In this document: in pieces, positions 1 to 10,289 of the stretch
Position numbering within the stretch: position 1 is the stretch's first letter
Layout: every line of letters begins with the position of its first letter
Source: Chalara sp. BL73
Lineage: Eukaryota > Ascomycota > Leotiomycetes > Helotiales
Length of the DNA: 64,000 nt
NCBI GenBank assembly: GCA_918026815.1
Contig: CAKJVC010000073.1
Span: forward strand, 124,001-188,000
Reading direction: 5' to 3'
The notes under the pieces: generated by a model
The model's input: the letters and a program-made list of their open reading frames with translations, nothing else
Database searches by the model: none
Told to the model about the DNA's origin: nothing
Position numbers and translations under genes: made by a program

Positions 1-3000
1 GTTTTAAAACGTGTTCGGCTTGTAGCCGTATTAAACTTCGAACGAAGATATTATTCCTAGGCTTTCGTGCGGTAACGTAAGCTGCGCGTAGTCTACTATA
101 AAAATCAGCTCCGGCCAGTCGTTTTGATAGTAATTAATAAAAGGCTTAAGCCGTAAATCAATATACTGGTTAACAATTTCTGTTTAGCCGTTCGTTTAAA
201 GGTAATATACTGTAAAAAGCTTTAGCTTCACTTCTAGAATGCGCGTAAACTCGTTCCAAAACGACGAAATAAACTGAAAGTTTCTGTTTAACACTATTGT
301 CTGAAAAGCTTCGTAACGGCAGTAAATACGCTCGATGTATATACGAGCTATATTTCGAGCATTTGCCGACTTCGAACAAAGAATCGATACTGCTTGTTTG
401 CAAAATTTATCGACTACTACAAAAAAGTTGTCGTAGCCGTTTTTTGCCGCAGGGAACGACTTATAATTTATAAACACGTGTTGCTATAGCCGGTCGGGGA
501 TCGGGAGCGAGTGCAAATAGCTAAGCGTGCGGTTACGTGGTACCGTTGTGTAAGGTGCTGGAGTAGGGTGGCACAAGTCAACTGCAATTGATACCAAGAC
601 TAATCTCTACCTTCTCTACTACGCCCCGAGTCCCCTACTTATACCCTCCGAACCCCTGGCGACCCCCTACGTGCCCATACATGCCAAGCCTCAGTGGCTT
701 TACCGAGCCCCTCTCAGTGCCCCTGAGCACGTGACATCCTGGCGCCTGACACGTTGCTTTCCGGCATGCTTTACAGAAATAGACGTAGTCAGACACGTCG
801 CTTAAAAGACTTTTCTACCAATAGTTCCGAGCGACAAAAAACTTAGTTTTAGAAATTCCTGGGTGCGCTGTCGACATTTGAGCATAAACTTTATTCAAAA
901 GCTGCGTGCGGAGCGTTTTTTTTATCGGCACTACAAACTTTCTTTGCTATAAAAGCAGCTCGTTTTTCAGTTCCTAGTTTTGGGCTTCAGCACGAGCTTA
1001 AGCACGCATAAGCTCTAGCTCGGTGCTTTTTTTGTTTGCTACAAACAGCTAGCTTACCAGATCGAAATTCCTAAGAGCAAAGCGGTCTTTTTCCGAACGC
1101 TCGGCTTGGCTTTCGAGTGCGGCTATAAGTAACTGAGCCAGAATGCGAGCATCTACTCGGTCGGGGCTTAGCAGAACTTGGTCGCGAGTTTTTTTTTAAG
1201 AGCGTTCTGAAAAGCCACGTTTTGCTTTTTTCTTGTTAAAGCATCCGTTCTTTCGTTAGCTTTTCCTGGGCGGTACATAATGTTGAAATAAAACTCAGAA
1301 AGTACTTCCGCCCAACGAGCTTAGCGTACGTTCAGCGCTTTGCTTGTTATAAAGTATTCGAGTGCTTTGTAATCGGTAAGCACTTAAATAAAAAATGTAG
1401 TGCTTGCTAGGTCCGCTCGCCACTGTGTTAGCGAACGTACAATAGCTAGCATTTTTTTGTTATGCACTTAGTAGTTAAGCTCCGCAAGTGCTATAGTTTT
1501 CGAGAAGTACTTTACAAAAAGCTATAAGTTTTTAAAGCTTTTGCGTTGTGAAAGCACTTCTGCTACGACTCCGTCGCTCGCGTTTGTCTTTACTAAGCTT
1601 TCAAGCTCGTAATCGTAATGCTGCAGCACAGAAGCAGCTGTCAAAAACTTTTTAAACAACGCAAATGCTTCTTGACAATTTCTATTAAACTTGAAAAAAA
1701 CATTTTTTCTTGTGAGCTGCGTCAAAAAAAATACTAAACGTCCGTAATCTTTAATAAAACGCCGGTAAAAGTTGCAAAACCCCAAAAATGACTATACGCT
1801 GCGCACATTAGTTGGCTGAGCCCAGGAAGTAATAGCCGAAATCTTTTCAGAGTTTACTTCGATGCTTTTTGTTGTAACTATAAAGTTTAAGTACTTAGTA
1901 CGAGTCACGTGAAACTCTGTTTTCCGAATGTTTACTTGCAGGCCGGCAGCTTGTAGCCGCTCGAGAACTTTGCAGACATGTTCCACATGCTTGCGCTTGC
2001 TGTTAAAAAAAATCAAAATATCGTTTAAGTAAACTGTACAAAAGTTATTTAAATAGTCAAAAAGCACGCTGTTCATATACTTCTGGTACGTGGCCGAGCT
2101 GTTCGTCAGGCCAAAAAAAAGCACTTTGCACTTGTAAAAGCTATAGCGCGTACGGAACGTTGTAAGCTTTTTTAAGTCAGGATCTATACGTATACGGTAA
2201 AACGCTTAGCGAATATCAAGCTTAGTATAGATTTTGGCTTTTGCTAAGCGTGCCAGCGTTTCGTCGATTAAAAAAAGCGAGTGTTGATTTTTCCGAGTAA
2301 TCGAGTTAAGTTTGCAGTAATCAATACAAAAGCAAAGGCTTTTATTCCTTTTCTTGACAAAAAAAACTGAGAACGCAAAAAAAGCTTGGCTTTCGACGAT
2401 AAAGCTTTTGCTCAAATTCTCGAGCAAGTACTTTTTGACAGCGAAAAGCTTTTTTGTAGTCATTTTGTAAAAAAGGCTGTGGCTCAAAAAATTTGGCTTT
2501 GTAAGTTCGATTTTGTAGTCTATTTCAGGGCGCAACAGAAGCAATTCGTCGAAAGCTTTTTTCGAAAACGCACTAAAACGATCTCGATAAAACTTAAAAA
2601 CTTTAGCTTAAACCAGAGCGTCGTTTTCACTGTAGTTTAGCTCTGCTATTGACAAGTAGACTTTACTTGATGAGTTAAAAAGCTTGCGGGTTATGATTTT
2701 CCGCTTTTCCAAGATTTGATCGATTTCATACAGGCTTGTTGCAAACACTAAATTGCTTTTTCGACGCGTGTAAAGCGTGAACGCGAGTGCGCTAATAAGC
2801 GCTATATCTACGCTTAGCAAGCTTTTGTCGACAGCTGCTTTCGCCGAAGTAGCGAGCTTGATGCTGTTTTGTTCCAAGAACAGAAATAGCTGCCAGGGCT
2901 TAGTTAGTACTGAAAAAACGACCAGTAGCTCGAGCGCTTCGCGCTGGGAGATTGAAAGTGCTTAAGCTTTGTCAGTATTACTAGAAAGCGTGCGAACTTC

Positions 3001-3758
3001 GTGCTGAGGAGTGGAAAGCGCGCGAGCATTGTACTTAACGCTAAGGCGCGCGCGAGCTTTGTGCTAAGAAGTGGAAAGCTTTTCTAGCACTAGCTTCGAA
3101 AGCTCGTCGAGCTGAATTAGCCTTGTCAGGATCGAGGAAACGATCAGAAGCTTTTGCACACGGCGTTGTAAAGCTTCGCGCTTAGCGATAGCTTGCTTTG
3201 CGTCGCGCCTGTCCGCATCTTTTTGTGCGCTTTTGTCGGGCGCTTGAGAAGCGAGCGAAGATTGAGTGACGGGAATTAGCCTGTCGAAAGATTCTGTAAG
3301 AAGCAAGTAGTCCGGCTATTTAATGATTTTATTTTTGACACTTAACTAAGCGTTTTGTTGTTCTAGCTATTTACGCCCAATAATCACGTTGTGAAAACTC
3401 AGATTAGCAATAAAAAACGGCTGTTCCGAGAAACGTTTTTCGTCGACAGCAAAAAAAAGTAATATAACGTCGGTAATAAGCTTCGCGCGCTCGCCGTCGA
3501 AGCTTTTTACTTTGATAAGAAAAAAAAGTTGGAGACGTCGAGCTTCGTACTTAGCAATTAGCTGCTCGGCCAGCGAGCTGTGAATCAGAAAAAAAGCGTT
3601 TGCTCCAGTGTCGATAAAGCCCGAAGTGCTGTAACAATATCCATTTTTTATTAAACTACAAGAAATTGTAAAAGCATCTTCGCTTATAAAACGACGTAAG
3701 TCGAAAATAGCATGATTTTTATCCTTTCTTTTAGTACGCTCTGAGAAAAAGACTTTTC
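1..3758 (-). pseudogene. Degraded Ty3 pol (protease-RT-RNase H-integrase)
   Basis: Fragments in the pol frame match the young copy's pol. Integrase lies at about 1-1260 and is split by the LTR at 549-751. RNase H and reverse transcriptase lie at about 1261-2650; the RT retains FGLTNS and a YLNDIL remnant where the young copy has YLDDIL, so the catalytic Asp pair is broken. The aspartic protease lies at about 3350-3730. Stops are mostly TAA or TAG at positions that are Gln or Trp in the young copy. Three of its stops (near 160, 1320 and 3370) are also present in the young copy. Confidence 0.9.
549..751. repeat. Solo LTR nested in Ty3 integrase
   Basis: A 203-bp insertion starting TGTAAGG and ending CCTGACA interrupts the integrase. 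It is flanked by the perfect 5-bp duplication CGTTG (544-548 and 752-756). Removing it and one duplication restores alignment to the young Ty3 copy. The TG...CA ends, size and 5-bp duplication identify a solo LTR. No other copy of this family was seen in the window. Confidence 0.88.
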
Positions 3759-4056
3759 TTAGAACTTTTCTTTTCCCGACTTTTCTTTCTTTTCCGAGCT
3801 TGAGCTAAGCGACTTTAGTCTTGCAAGGTCCTCCGCCAGGCCTAAAAAGCTTAGCTCCAGAAGTTTCAGCGCTGTGTCTGGCTTGCGCGGCAAAAGACAG
3901 CCTGTAGCGTAATAGCCTAGTTTTCCGCAGTTGTAGCATATATTTGCAGCTGCCACTTTTAAAGTTGACGAGCGTTCCTTGCTTGAAAAGGCCGAGCTTT
4001 GACGAGCTGGAAATGAAGTGGCGGCAGTTAGACTTTTGCTCGGCTCTTGGCTTTTC

Positions 4057-4315
4057 TGTAACAATCGGTATGCCCAAGGCACGGCACGGAAGTCATGATA
4101 CAGGAGAAAGGGTGGTGATCAGGGTATGAGGGGTTTCAGACCCAATACGGGGTAGAGTCGGAATCGCCTATATAAAGGCCTGTTCCTATTCTCTACAGTT
4201 GCTCCTCATGTTTTTGTATCCTTAGTACTTTAGACCTATAAGGCAATTACGATCAGCCTATTGTACGCACTCCCATATGCCTCTATTCTAGCCCGTGATT
4301 CCTTGCGTCGTTACA
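4057..4315. repeat. Solo LTR (TGTAACAATCGG family) nested in gag
   Basis: A 259-bp insertion with TGTAAC...GTTACA ends and a perfect 5-bp duplication TTTTC (4052-4056 and 4316-4320). It is the same family as 50714-50997: both contain an almost identical 3' half that ends GTCGTTACA. No internal coding region is present, so it is a solo LTR left by LTR-LTR recombination. Confidence 0.92.
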
Positions 4316-4918
4316 TTTTCCGGGATGTGCTAACGATAGCCTGAATAAAAAATTGCCGAAATGAAAATTGCTAAAAAGAAAATTGTCGAGCTTAGCGAGT
4401 ACGGATCCGCTGCTTAGCTGTCACCGAGTCCTGGTACACGCCGTGGGCCAGGCTACAAAAACTAGCAAAAGTAAGTTTTGTTGATCGACGGATAAAAGCT
4501 AGTTGTAATTAAAAGCTCGGCTTTAGCTTCTGGAACATGTTTTCTTGCCGCTTCGAAACTGAAATGTTAGCTTTATTTGCACAAAAAAGGAACCTGTGCT
4601 TAAACTTAGCGAAGCTCTCTGAATTTGTTATATAAAGCTTGTAGTATTCTTTTCGCTGCTCGATTTGTTCGTTAGCGTCGACTATGCTTATAATAAGCGT
4701 TTCGAGCATTTTATCCACAGTTGTGTAAAGTATAAGTAACAAATAGCTCATTCTGTCCACCAAAAAGCTTTGAGCTAGGCCTGTTGTTTCTCGAAATAAG
4801 TAATTTATCTTGTTTTGTTCAGTTTCGTACATTTTTGAGTAACGCCGGAAAAAGCCGAATAGCTGGATTTCCCAACTTTTGTAAATAGGATTTATCCCGT
4901 TGTCGAGCTCCTGAATAT

Positions 4919-5267
4919 TGTGGTGGGGATTGATTCCTTTTTCTTTGCAGTTGTCACGTGATGAAGTGTGGTTGCTAGTCATGTGACCTCGGATCGAAGG
5001 GTGCATATAAAGGATGCTTTCAGTGCTGGGGATCAACAACAACCAACAATCATCAATTATCAACAACAACACTTAGTACGCTATATCAATACAACTGATT
5101 CTACTCTTCTATATATTATATCCTATAAGCTATTGACGTTTATCTATTATATAGAGCTTAGGCTCACCGGTGCTCTCCCCAGTATGCTACAGCCACCGCT
5201 ATCACGCCTATAAGTTTTGTGCTAGATCCTGTTGCTGTTCTTGCTTTTCAGCATGTTCCCCGCCACA
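4919..5267. repeat. Solo LTR (CCCCGCCACA family) nested in gag
   Basis: An insertion of about 349 bp with TGTGGTGGGG and CCCCGCCACA ends. ATAT flanks both sides (4915-4918 and 5268-5271), so the duplication reads as 4 bp rather than 5. The reverse complement of its right two-thirds matches the LTR at 61390-61700, so it is a relative of the LTR belonging to the second Ty3 element in this window. Confidence 0.85.
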
Positions 5268-5932
5268 ATATTTCTGACACGAGCAAAAGTAGAAAAATAA
5301 GCGAAGCGTAGCGTCTCCACCGTCATTTCCCGCTTTACTGTACGGAAAAAAGTGTCCGAGCTTAAAAGCTGAATAGAAAGTAATTCCGAGTTAAACCTGC
5401 TTTTTGTTGCCAGCTGCTTTTTCAGGTCGACGAACTGCGCAGCTTGTAGTCGAGCTTGCTTTTTGCTGGTGGCCAGCTTTTCTTGTATTTGCTGTAAAGT
5501 GGCCTGTATTACTATTATAGCAAAGTTCTCAGAAAATAATAGTTCTGCTTCGTCGTTTTAGAGAAAGCCGGGGTTTTGAGCGTGTAGTGCTCTCGAAGTA
5601 GTTGCGGCTGCTTTGCTTTTGGCACCGCGTTTTGTGCCGGTAGCGTTAGCTATTGTCGTGCTTGTAACAAAATAACAAAATAAATAAAGTGACAAAATAA
5701 GTGAATCAAAGGATGGATATAGTATCGAGAGCTCTCTGATTGCGCGGGGCGTAAACTGACGAGCCGCGACTTCTTCAGAAAAGGAGGAGATAAGCGAGCG
5801 CTGCTGTAGGTCGTCGAGAGCTCCTCGAGCTTCCGGTACGGTATTCTAACCTTCGTAAAAGATAGGTATTCGAGCCTTTTCAGGAGGATATTAGGCCTTC
5901 CCAGGCTGTTGATTAAGAAGAGCTATAAATAA

Positions 5933-6106
5933 TGTCACGGCACGCGCTGTGGATCTACAGATACAGAGGGCAACGGTGGTGCAATACGAGAATCTATAGC
6001 TAAGGAAGGAAGAGGGAGCTCGAGGAGAGCAGGCTATATATACACGAGGAGCTCGGGGAGCTCGCCTAATATGGATCACGTGTGCTTGGGAGCACGCGAC
6101 GTGACA
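5933..6106 (-). repeat. 5' LTR of old Ty3 copy
   Basis: 174 bp, the same length as both LTRs of the young copy and reading in reverse orientation, with TGTCACGGCA and GCGACGTGACA termini. It differs from the young LTR only by scattered transitions. Its right edge abuts sequence of the Tc-like gene, so this is the insertion junction. Confidence 0.93.
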
Positions 6107-6111
6107 TTAAT

Positions 6112-9100
6112 CTTGGTCGGGCCTATTAATAGTCGCTTGGGCCATTTCTCGCACAGCTGCGTAAGCTCGTTGTAGATGGCCTTAGCGATAGAAAGAGTGT
6201 TTGAAAAGACTTGTGTGCCTGTTGTTCACGCGACTTGGTACTTGGTCTGTGACCCGCTTTTGCTTGCGAGGAGGAAAGATCACTTACCGTCGACGAAACT
6301 AACGACTTTGGTAGCTGTAGCAGCATCAAATGTGCGTCCGGCGCACTCAATCACGTCCCTAGCGGACGGGATACTCTCGGTGAAGAGAAAAGACAGTGAC
6401 TTCTTGACTTCTTTTGCACCGGCTGATATAGCTGATGCTAGCTGCAATCCTGGATTCTGCGACGAACTGCCCTTCTCAGAGCTCGGAAAAGCCGGAGCTG
6501 TGCCGAGCACGTGAATCAGTGCCGCAATGCTCCACCCATCCTCCAGCAGCGTCTTCTACCTCTTCACAGCCGCTAGCGTAGCATGCGGGCTCTCGAACGG
6601 ATCCTCCCTGCTTCCAGCCAGGAAAATGTCGAAAAAGCGTGCACACAACTTCGGCGGCACGGACAGCATGCGCATGATGAGCACGTGCCGGTACAGCTTC
6701 GATAACGAGTCAACGTCCAAGTCTGCAGTCGCTAGCTTTGTAACGTGCAGCAGATCACCAAGCAGATAGTACGGCCAGGCCAGGCTCGCACACACACTGC
6801 TTCCGCACGACTGCAGCAACACTCTTTTCGCGCCATTGAGCAAGTATCCCCCGTCCGGCCCAGCCCGGAACATGTCTCCAAACGACGGCTTTTGGAACTT
6901 GCGGCGAAGCAGCGAGGTAGGCCCAAAAGAATCGATAGGGCCCCAGAGAGGCAGCAGCAAAGCCGCGTCCATGCCGCACAGCTTGCTGAGCTTGACGAGC
7001 GCCGCGATGCCCTTGACCACGTACGCCGAGATGACCGTCTGGCCCAGCGCCGACGAGCTTTGCAGCTCGCGATGGCGCAGGCAGTACGCTGCCGCGTCGA
7101 GATCTCGCGTCGACCAGCCCAGCTTTGCCTGCAGCCGCATGAACGACTGCAGACTGTAGCAGATCTCCGCCGAAAGCGGGCCCAGCACAAGCACATAGCC
7201 GTCCTTGTCTGCGTCGGCCGCCTCGTCCGGATCCGCGTACGCCACGAGCCGCAGCTCTTCAATAGAGCCCGTGTACACGCGCGAACTCTCGAGGTTGGTA
7301 ATGGCCAGCTGGTTGCCAAACGCCTGCGTCTTGACCAGGTCCAGAACCTGCTGGAACTCGAGGCCTGAGCGCATTATCAGCTGCCGCTTGATGAACGCCA
7401 GGCCCAGCTCGTGCGTGGTATCAAGCATCTCGTCCTCGTCGTTGTAGCCCCACAGCTCGCACAACTCGCTGTCCGGGTAGCGGGTGTCGATAAGCAGGTC
7501 GGCGCCGCTTGACAGTCCGCGCAGGACGTCGGCGAAGGACACGAGGAAGAATGTCTCGCCCGTGATAGCGGCAAACTCGACTTGCTGCAGGTCCAGTGTC
7601 TCTGCGGCGCGCTGGCGGTGCAGCACCTCGTCGGCGCCGTGGCTCAGCGCGGCTCGAAGGTCCGCCGGGAGCCCAGCCAGCTTGTCCACGCCAATGCTCT
7701 GCAGGAGGAGCTTTCGCGACTCGAACGCTTCGCTGAAGTCGGCGAGCTTGAGCTGGAAAGTGCCGCAGTACTTGCTCGCGAGTTCGCGCGCTTAGTTGTA
7801 AAGAAAGCAAGTAAAGGGAAAGACTTGTTTGGCCATGACTTTTGCATACACCTCGAAGTCGACATTCATCGGCTGATAGACTGAGTCGGTAGGCTGGTCG
7901 GCGTCATCGAGGGCGTTTTCGGTGCCGACGGGCGTGTTGAAAGCTTGCACCGACGGCGGCTGCTTGGCCGCTCCAGTAACGGTATCTTTGCGTGCTTCTA
8001 GCTTGGAAAGAGTGTTCTTGTAGCGGATAAACGATTCAAGCACCTCATTTACGAGCTGTATGTACGGAACGAACGTCTGTGAATTGGCGCAGGTAAGCTC
8101 CAGCTTTCGCAAGTCTGGCCGCCGCTTAGACAGGAGGTTAAGCAAGCTGTTTCTCGACTGCAGTATAGCTTTTTTCTGCTGCGTGTCCAAAGTCTCGCCG
8201 GGCTTTAGTGCCACTTTCTGCGGCAGGCCGGCGCCCTGAAGAAACGTTATGCTGAGCAGAAGCATAAGATTCGCAAAGTACGCTGATAAAGATGTAACAA
8301 AGCAGCACTTTTCGCACGTAACATCCTCGAGCCGGAAGATGTCGGTAAGATTAGTGACCGCCTTGGAGCTTTCAACCCCGTCCAGCTTGTCCTTCGAAGT
8401 GCTCACTGCACTGCCAGTGCTAAGAAGGATAGAGCCTTTCGTGCGTGCTTCTATAAGCGAGAGCCACAACTGCTCGTTCCAGCAGTCAACCGTCTGCGCA
8501 GCGTCGTGTACGCGGAGCGCCTTCTCAGCGCTCATATCCGCCGCGGTCATGTCTGTTTGAAAATCCGCCTTGGTCTTCAGCGTAATCCAGCGGACAGAGC
8601 GGTAGTTCGCTTTTAGCAGGTATAGCACGTCTTCGGCCTCGTCGACGACATTCGACAGGCTTTTGAGAGAGCGGACAAAGTCCACTGCTAATCGGAAATC
8701 TTGCACTGTTGCACATGACGCAAGTTGAGTGCTTTTTGTGCCCGGAAACTTGGTCTGCTTCACCGAGTCGAGCAGCTCTGTCGAGTCGAGATCGAGGCCT
8801 TTGCGGATCATGTTGGTGAGAATGTGCATCACGACACCCTTGGCCTTTTCATCGATGGTGAACTTGCTCGCTCGAAGAAAAGCGAGCATCACCACCAGCG
8901 CTTTATTATCTAGCAAGGCTGAGCGTACTATATCTAGGTTTGCCGCAGTCAGAACTTTGGGCCAGTCGGCCGGCTTGTTCTTGAGCACGGCATCGACCTG
9001 GGCTCGAAAGTAGAGCCACAACGCCAGTGCATCATAATCGGGTGAGGCGATCAGACCCAGTATCGCCACGCAGAGAGCATGTTGGTCCTGCGTGTAAGTA

Positions 9101-9276
9101 AGAAGATCCCGCGCAAAGTTAAAAAGAGCAATAGTGGCAAGTGGCACACTGCCGCTGCTCAGAAAGGCATCGATTATAGCCTGAGGCTGTCCTGGATACA
9201 ACTGCTTCACTTTGTCCAGCCTGGTGTCCAGGTCGGACGTGATAGATTTCTTGAGCACATTAAACACCGACGACAT
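6112..9276 (-). pseudogene. Tc toxin A-subunit-like (VRP1/SpvA region), broken
   Basis: Recognised as related to the N-terminal VRP1 part of TcA subunits of insecticidal toxin complexes, known from Photorhabdus/Xenorhabdus and also found in some fungi. Family landmarks seen in order: a Cys-rich RLEDVTCEKCC stretch; a KRRPDLRKLELTC stretch followed by PYIQLVNEVLESF; a KLGWSTRDLD helix; and a DSLSKLYRHVLIMR helix. The reading frame is long, GC-rich and otherwise open. Breaks: TAA at 7792-7794, TAG at 6556-6558, and loss of everything downstream of about 6112 where the Ty3 LTR begins. A GTAAGT donor near 6290 suggests an intron. The pore-forming and C-terminal parts are absent. The start is taken at the Met at 9276; 9378 is an alternative. 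I infer it is non-functional. Confidence 0.82.
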
Positions 9277-9441
9277 GCCTAAGTAATACTGGCTTGGTGA
9301 CGTGTTGTAAGAAGTAAGGCCGATGTGTACTTGTGCTCTGTAGTTCTTTGTAATAGTAGATGTCGGGGGCACAAGCAAATGTCGACGGTGGATGATTTAC
9401 CGTGGTCTATACACCGAGTACTTATGGGCTATATGCATCTA

Positions 9442-9564
9442 CTGTAGTGCAGGACCTAAAGTTTGTCACCGCCCTTTTCTGCCCACGAATTAAATAGCTG
9501 GTTTCGCTGGCAACAAGGTTGTGGCAGAAAGGGACGGTGACAAACTTTAGGTCCTGCACCACAG
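9442..9564. mobile_element. Short MITE, TA-flanked
   Basis: A 123-bp near-palindrome. The left arm starts CTGTAGTGCAGGACC and the right arm is its inverse with few mismatches over about 42 bp. TA lies on both sides (9440-9441 and 9565-9566), as expected for Tc1/mariner-type insertion. There is no coding capacity. Confidence 0.85.
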
Positions 9565-10289
9565 TATGAAACAAGTTAATCGGGAGAATCCTTGGCGTTC
9601 TTCGGTTGACATATTTTTTCGCTGGGAGCCCCACCAAAACCAGATATCGCCTACGGAACCCAGTTATAGTATCCAATATACGCGATATACGTGTTTTTTT
9701 TACTTGATCTCGTGCCGTACGTATTTCCCGATTAGGAAGTCGCGATACTAACGTTAGAGTCGCGGTTTTGAGCCAGTATGCCGCCGAGAACCCGAAAACC
9801 GACCCAGAAGGCCTCTGAGATGGCCCAGCCACGCAAAAAGACAGCGCCGAATTAGAAGAAGATATCTGTCTGGGAGAAAACCGTGAAACATTATAGTATG
9901 GGCTTGTACGAGACTATTAGCTGAATTGAAAGAAGTGAAATATGTAATTACAGATTAGTGCCCTTTAAGGCTTAGCCGGGCGTAATAGACTTCATTCATT
10001 CATTCATTCATACCTTACGAGAGAATTGTATTGCTTATAAACCTTATGTCGTAATCCACTCCATGGCTCACCCTTGCAGCAATAATAATTGCCTGAAGAA
10101 AGCGCCTTAAGTTTTACCTCACGTACTCAGAGAGTTCTTGACATTAGGAGTTAAAGGAATTACCCCTTAGATTGTTCCCCGTGTAAGAGTTGGGTGTTGG
10201 AAGACAAGCACAACTTATTCAGACGTGGTTTAGGATTGAGAGAAACACGTACACTTTTACAAGGACTAAAGAGCATAAATTTTACGACT
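9565..10289. other. Intergenic; (TTCA)5 microsatellite
   Basis: A (TTCA)5 run lies at 9991-10011. A 136-codon minus-strand ORF at 9422-9832 overlaps the MITE and resembles nothing I know. Otherwise I see nothing that can be supported. Confidence 0.5.

Larger units (their letters stand above)
3759..5653 (-). pseudogene. Degraded Ty3 gag
   Basis: Relic of the gag gene, aligned to 23401-24672 of the young copy. A zinc-knuckle remnant reads CYNCGKLGYYATGC, so the His ligand has changed to Tyr. The start codon is ATA at 5651-5653 where the young copy has ATG, a TpG-to-TpA change. Two solo LTRs, 4057-4315 and 4919-5267, interrupt it. Confidence 0.88.
1..6106 (-). mobile_element. Old RIP-degraded Ty3 chromovirus copy
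   Basis: Minus-strand copy of the same family as the young element at 22948-29135. Its single visible LTR (5933-6106) is its 5' end; the other end lies left of the window. After subtracting three nested LTRs and their duplications, the length to the window edge matches the young copy to within a base or two, so the two copies align almost without gaps and about 0.9 kb is missing outside. Differences are almost all C-to-T and G-to-A transitions, many at CpA/TpG, leaving numerous stops. The copy is inserted into the Tc-like gene on its right. It is clearly dead. Confidence 0.93.

Noticed and set aside
6732..7319. 195-codon minus-strand ORF
   Set aside because: Alternative frame of the Tc-like gene, Arg/Cys/Ser-rich shadow composition.
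6745..7368. 207-codon plus-strand ORF
   Set aside because: It is the antisense shadow of the GC-rich Tc-like gene, which has family motifs; the plus frame has none.
9422..9832. 136-codon minus-strand ORF near the MITE
   Set aside because: Overlaps the MITE arms and has no recognisable motif.
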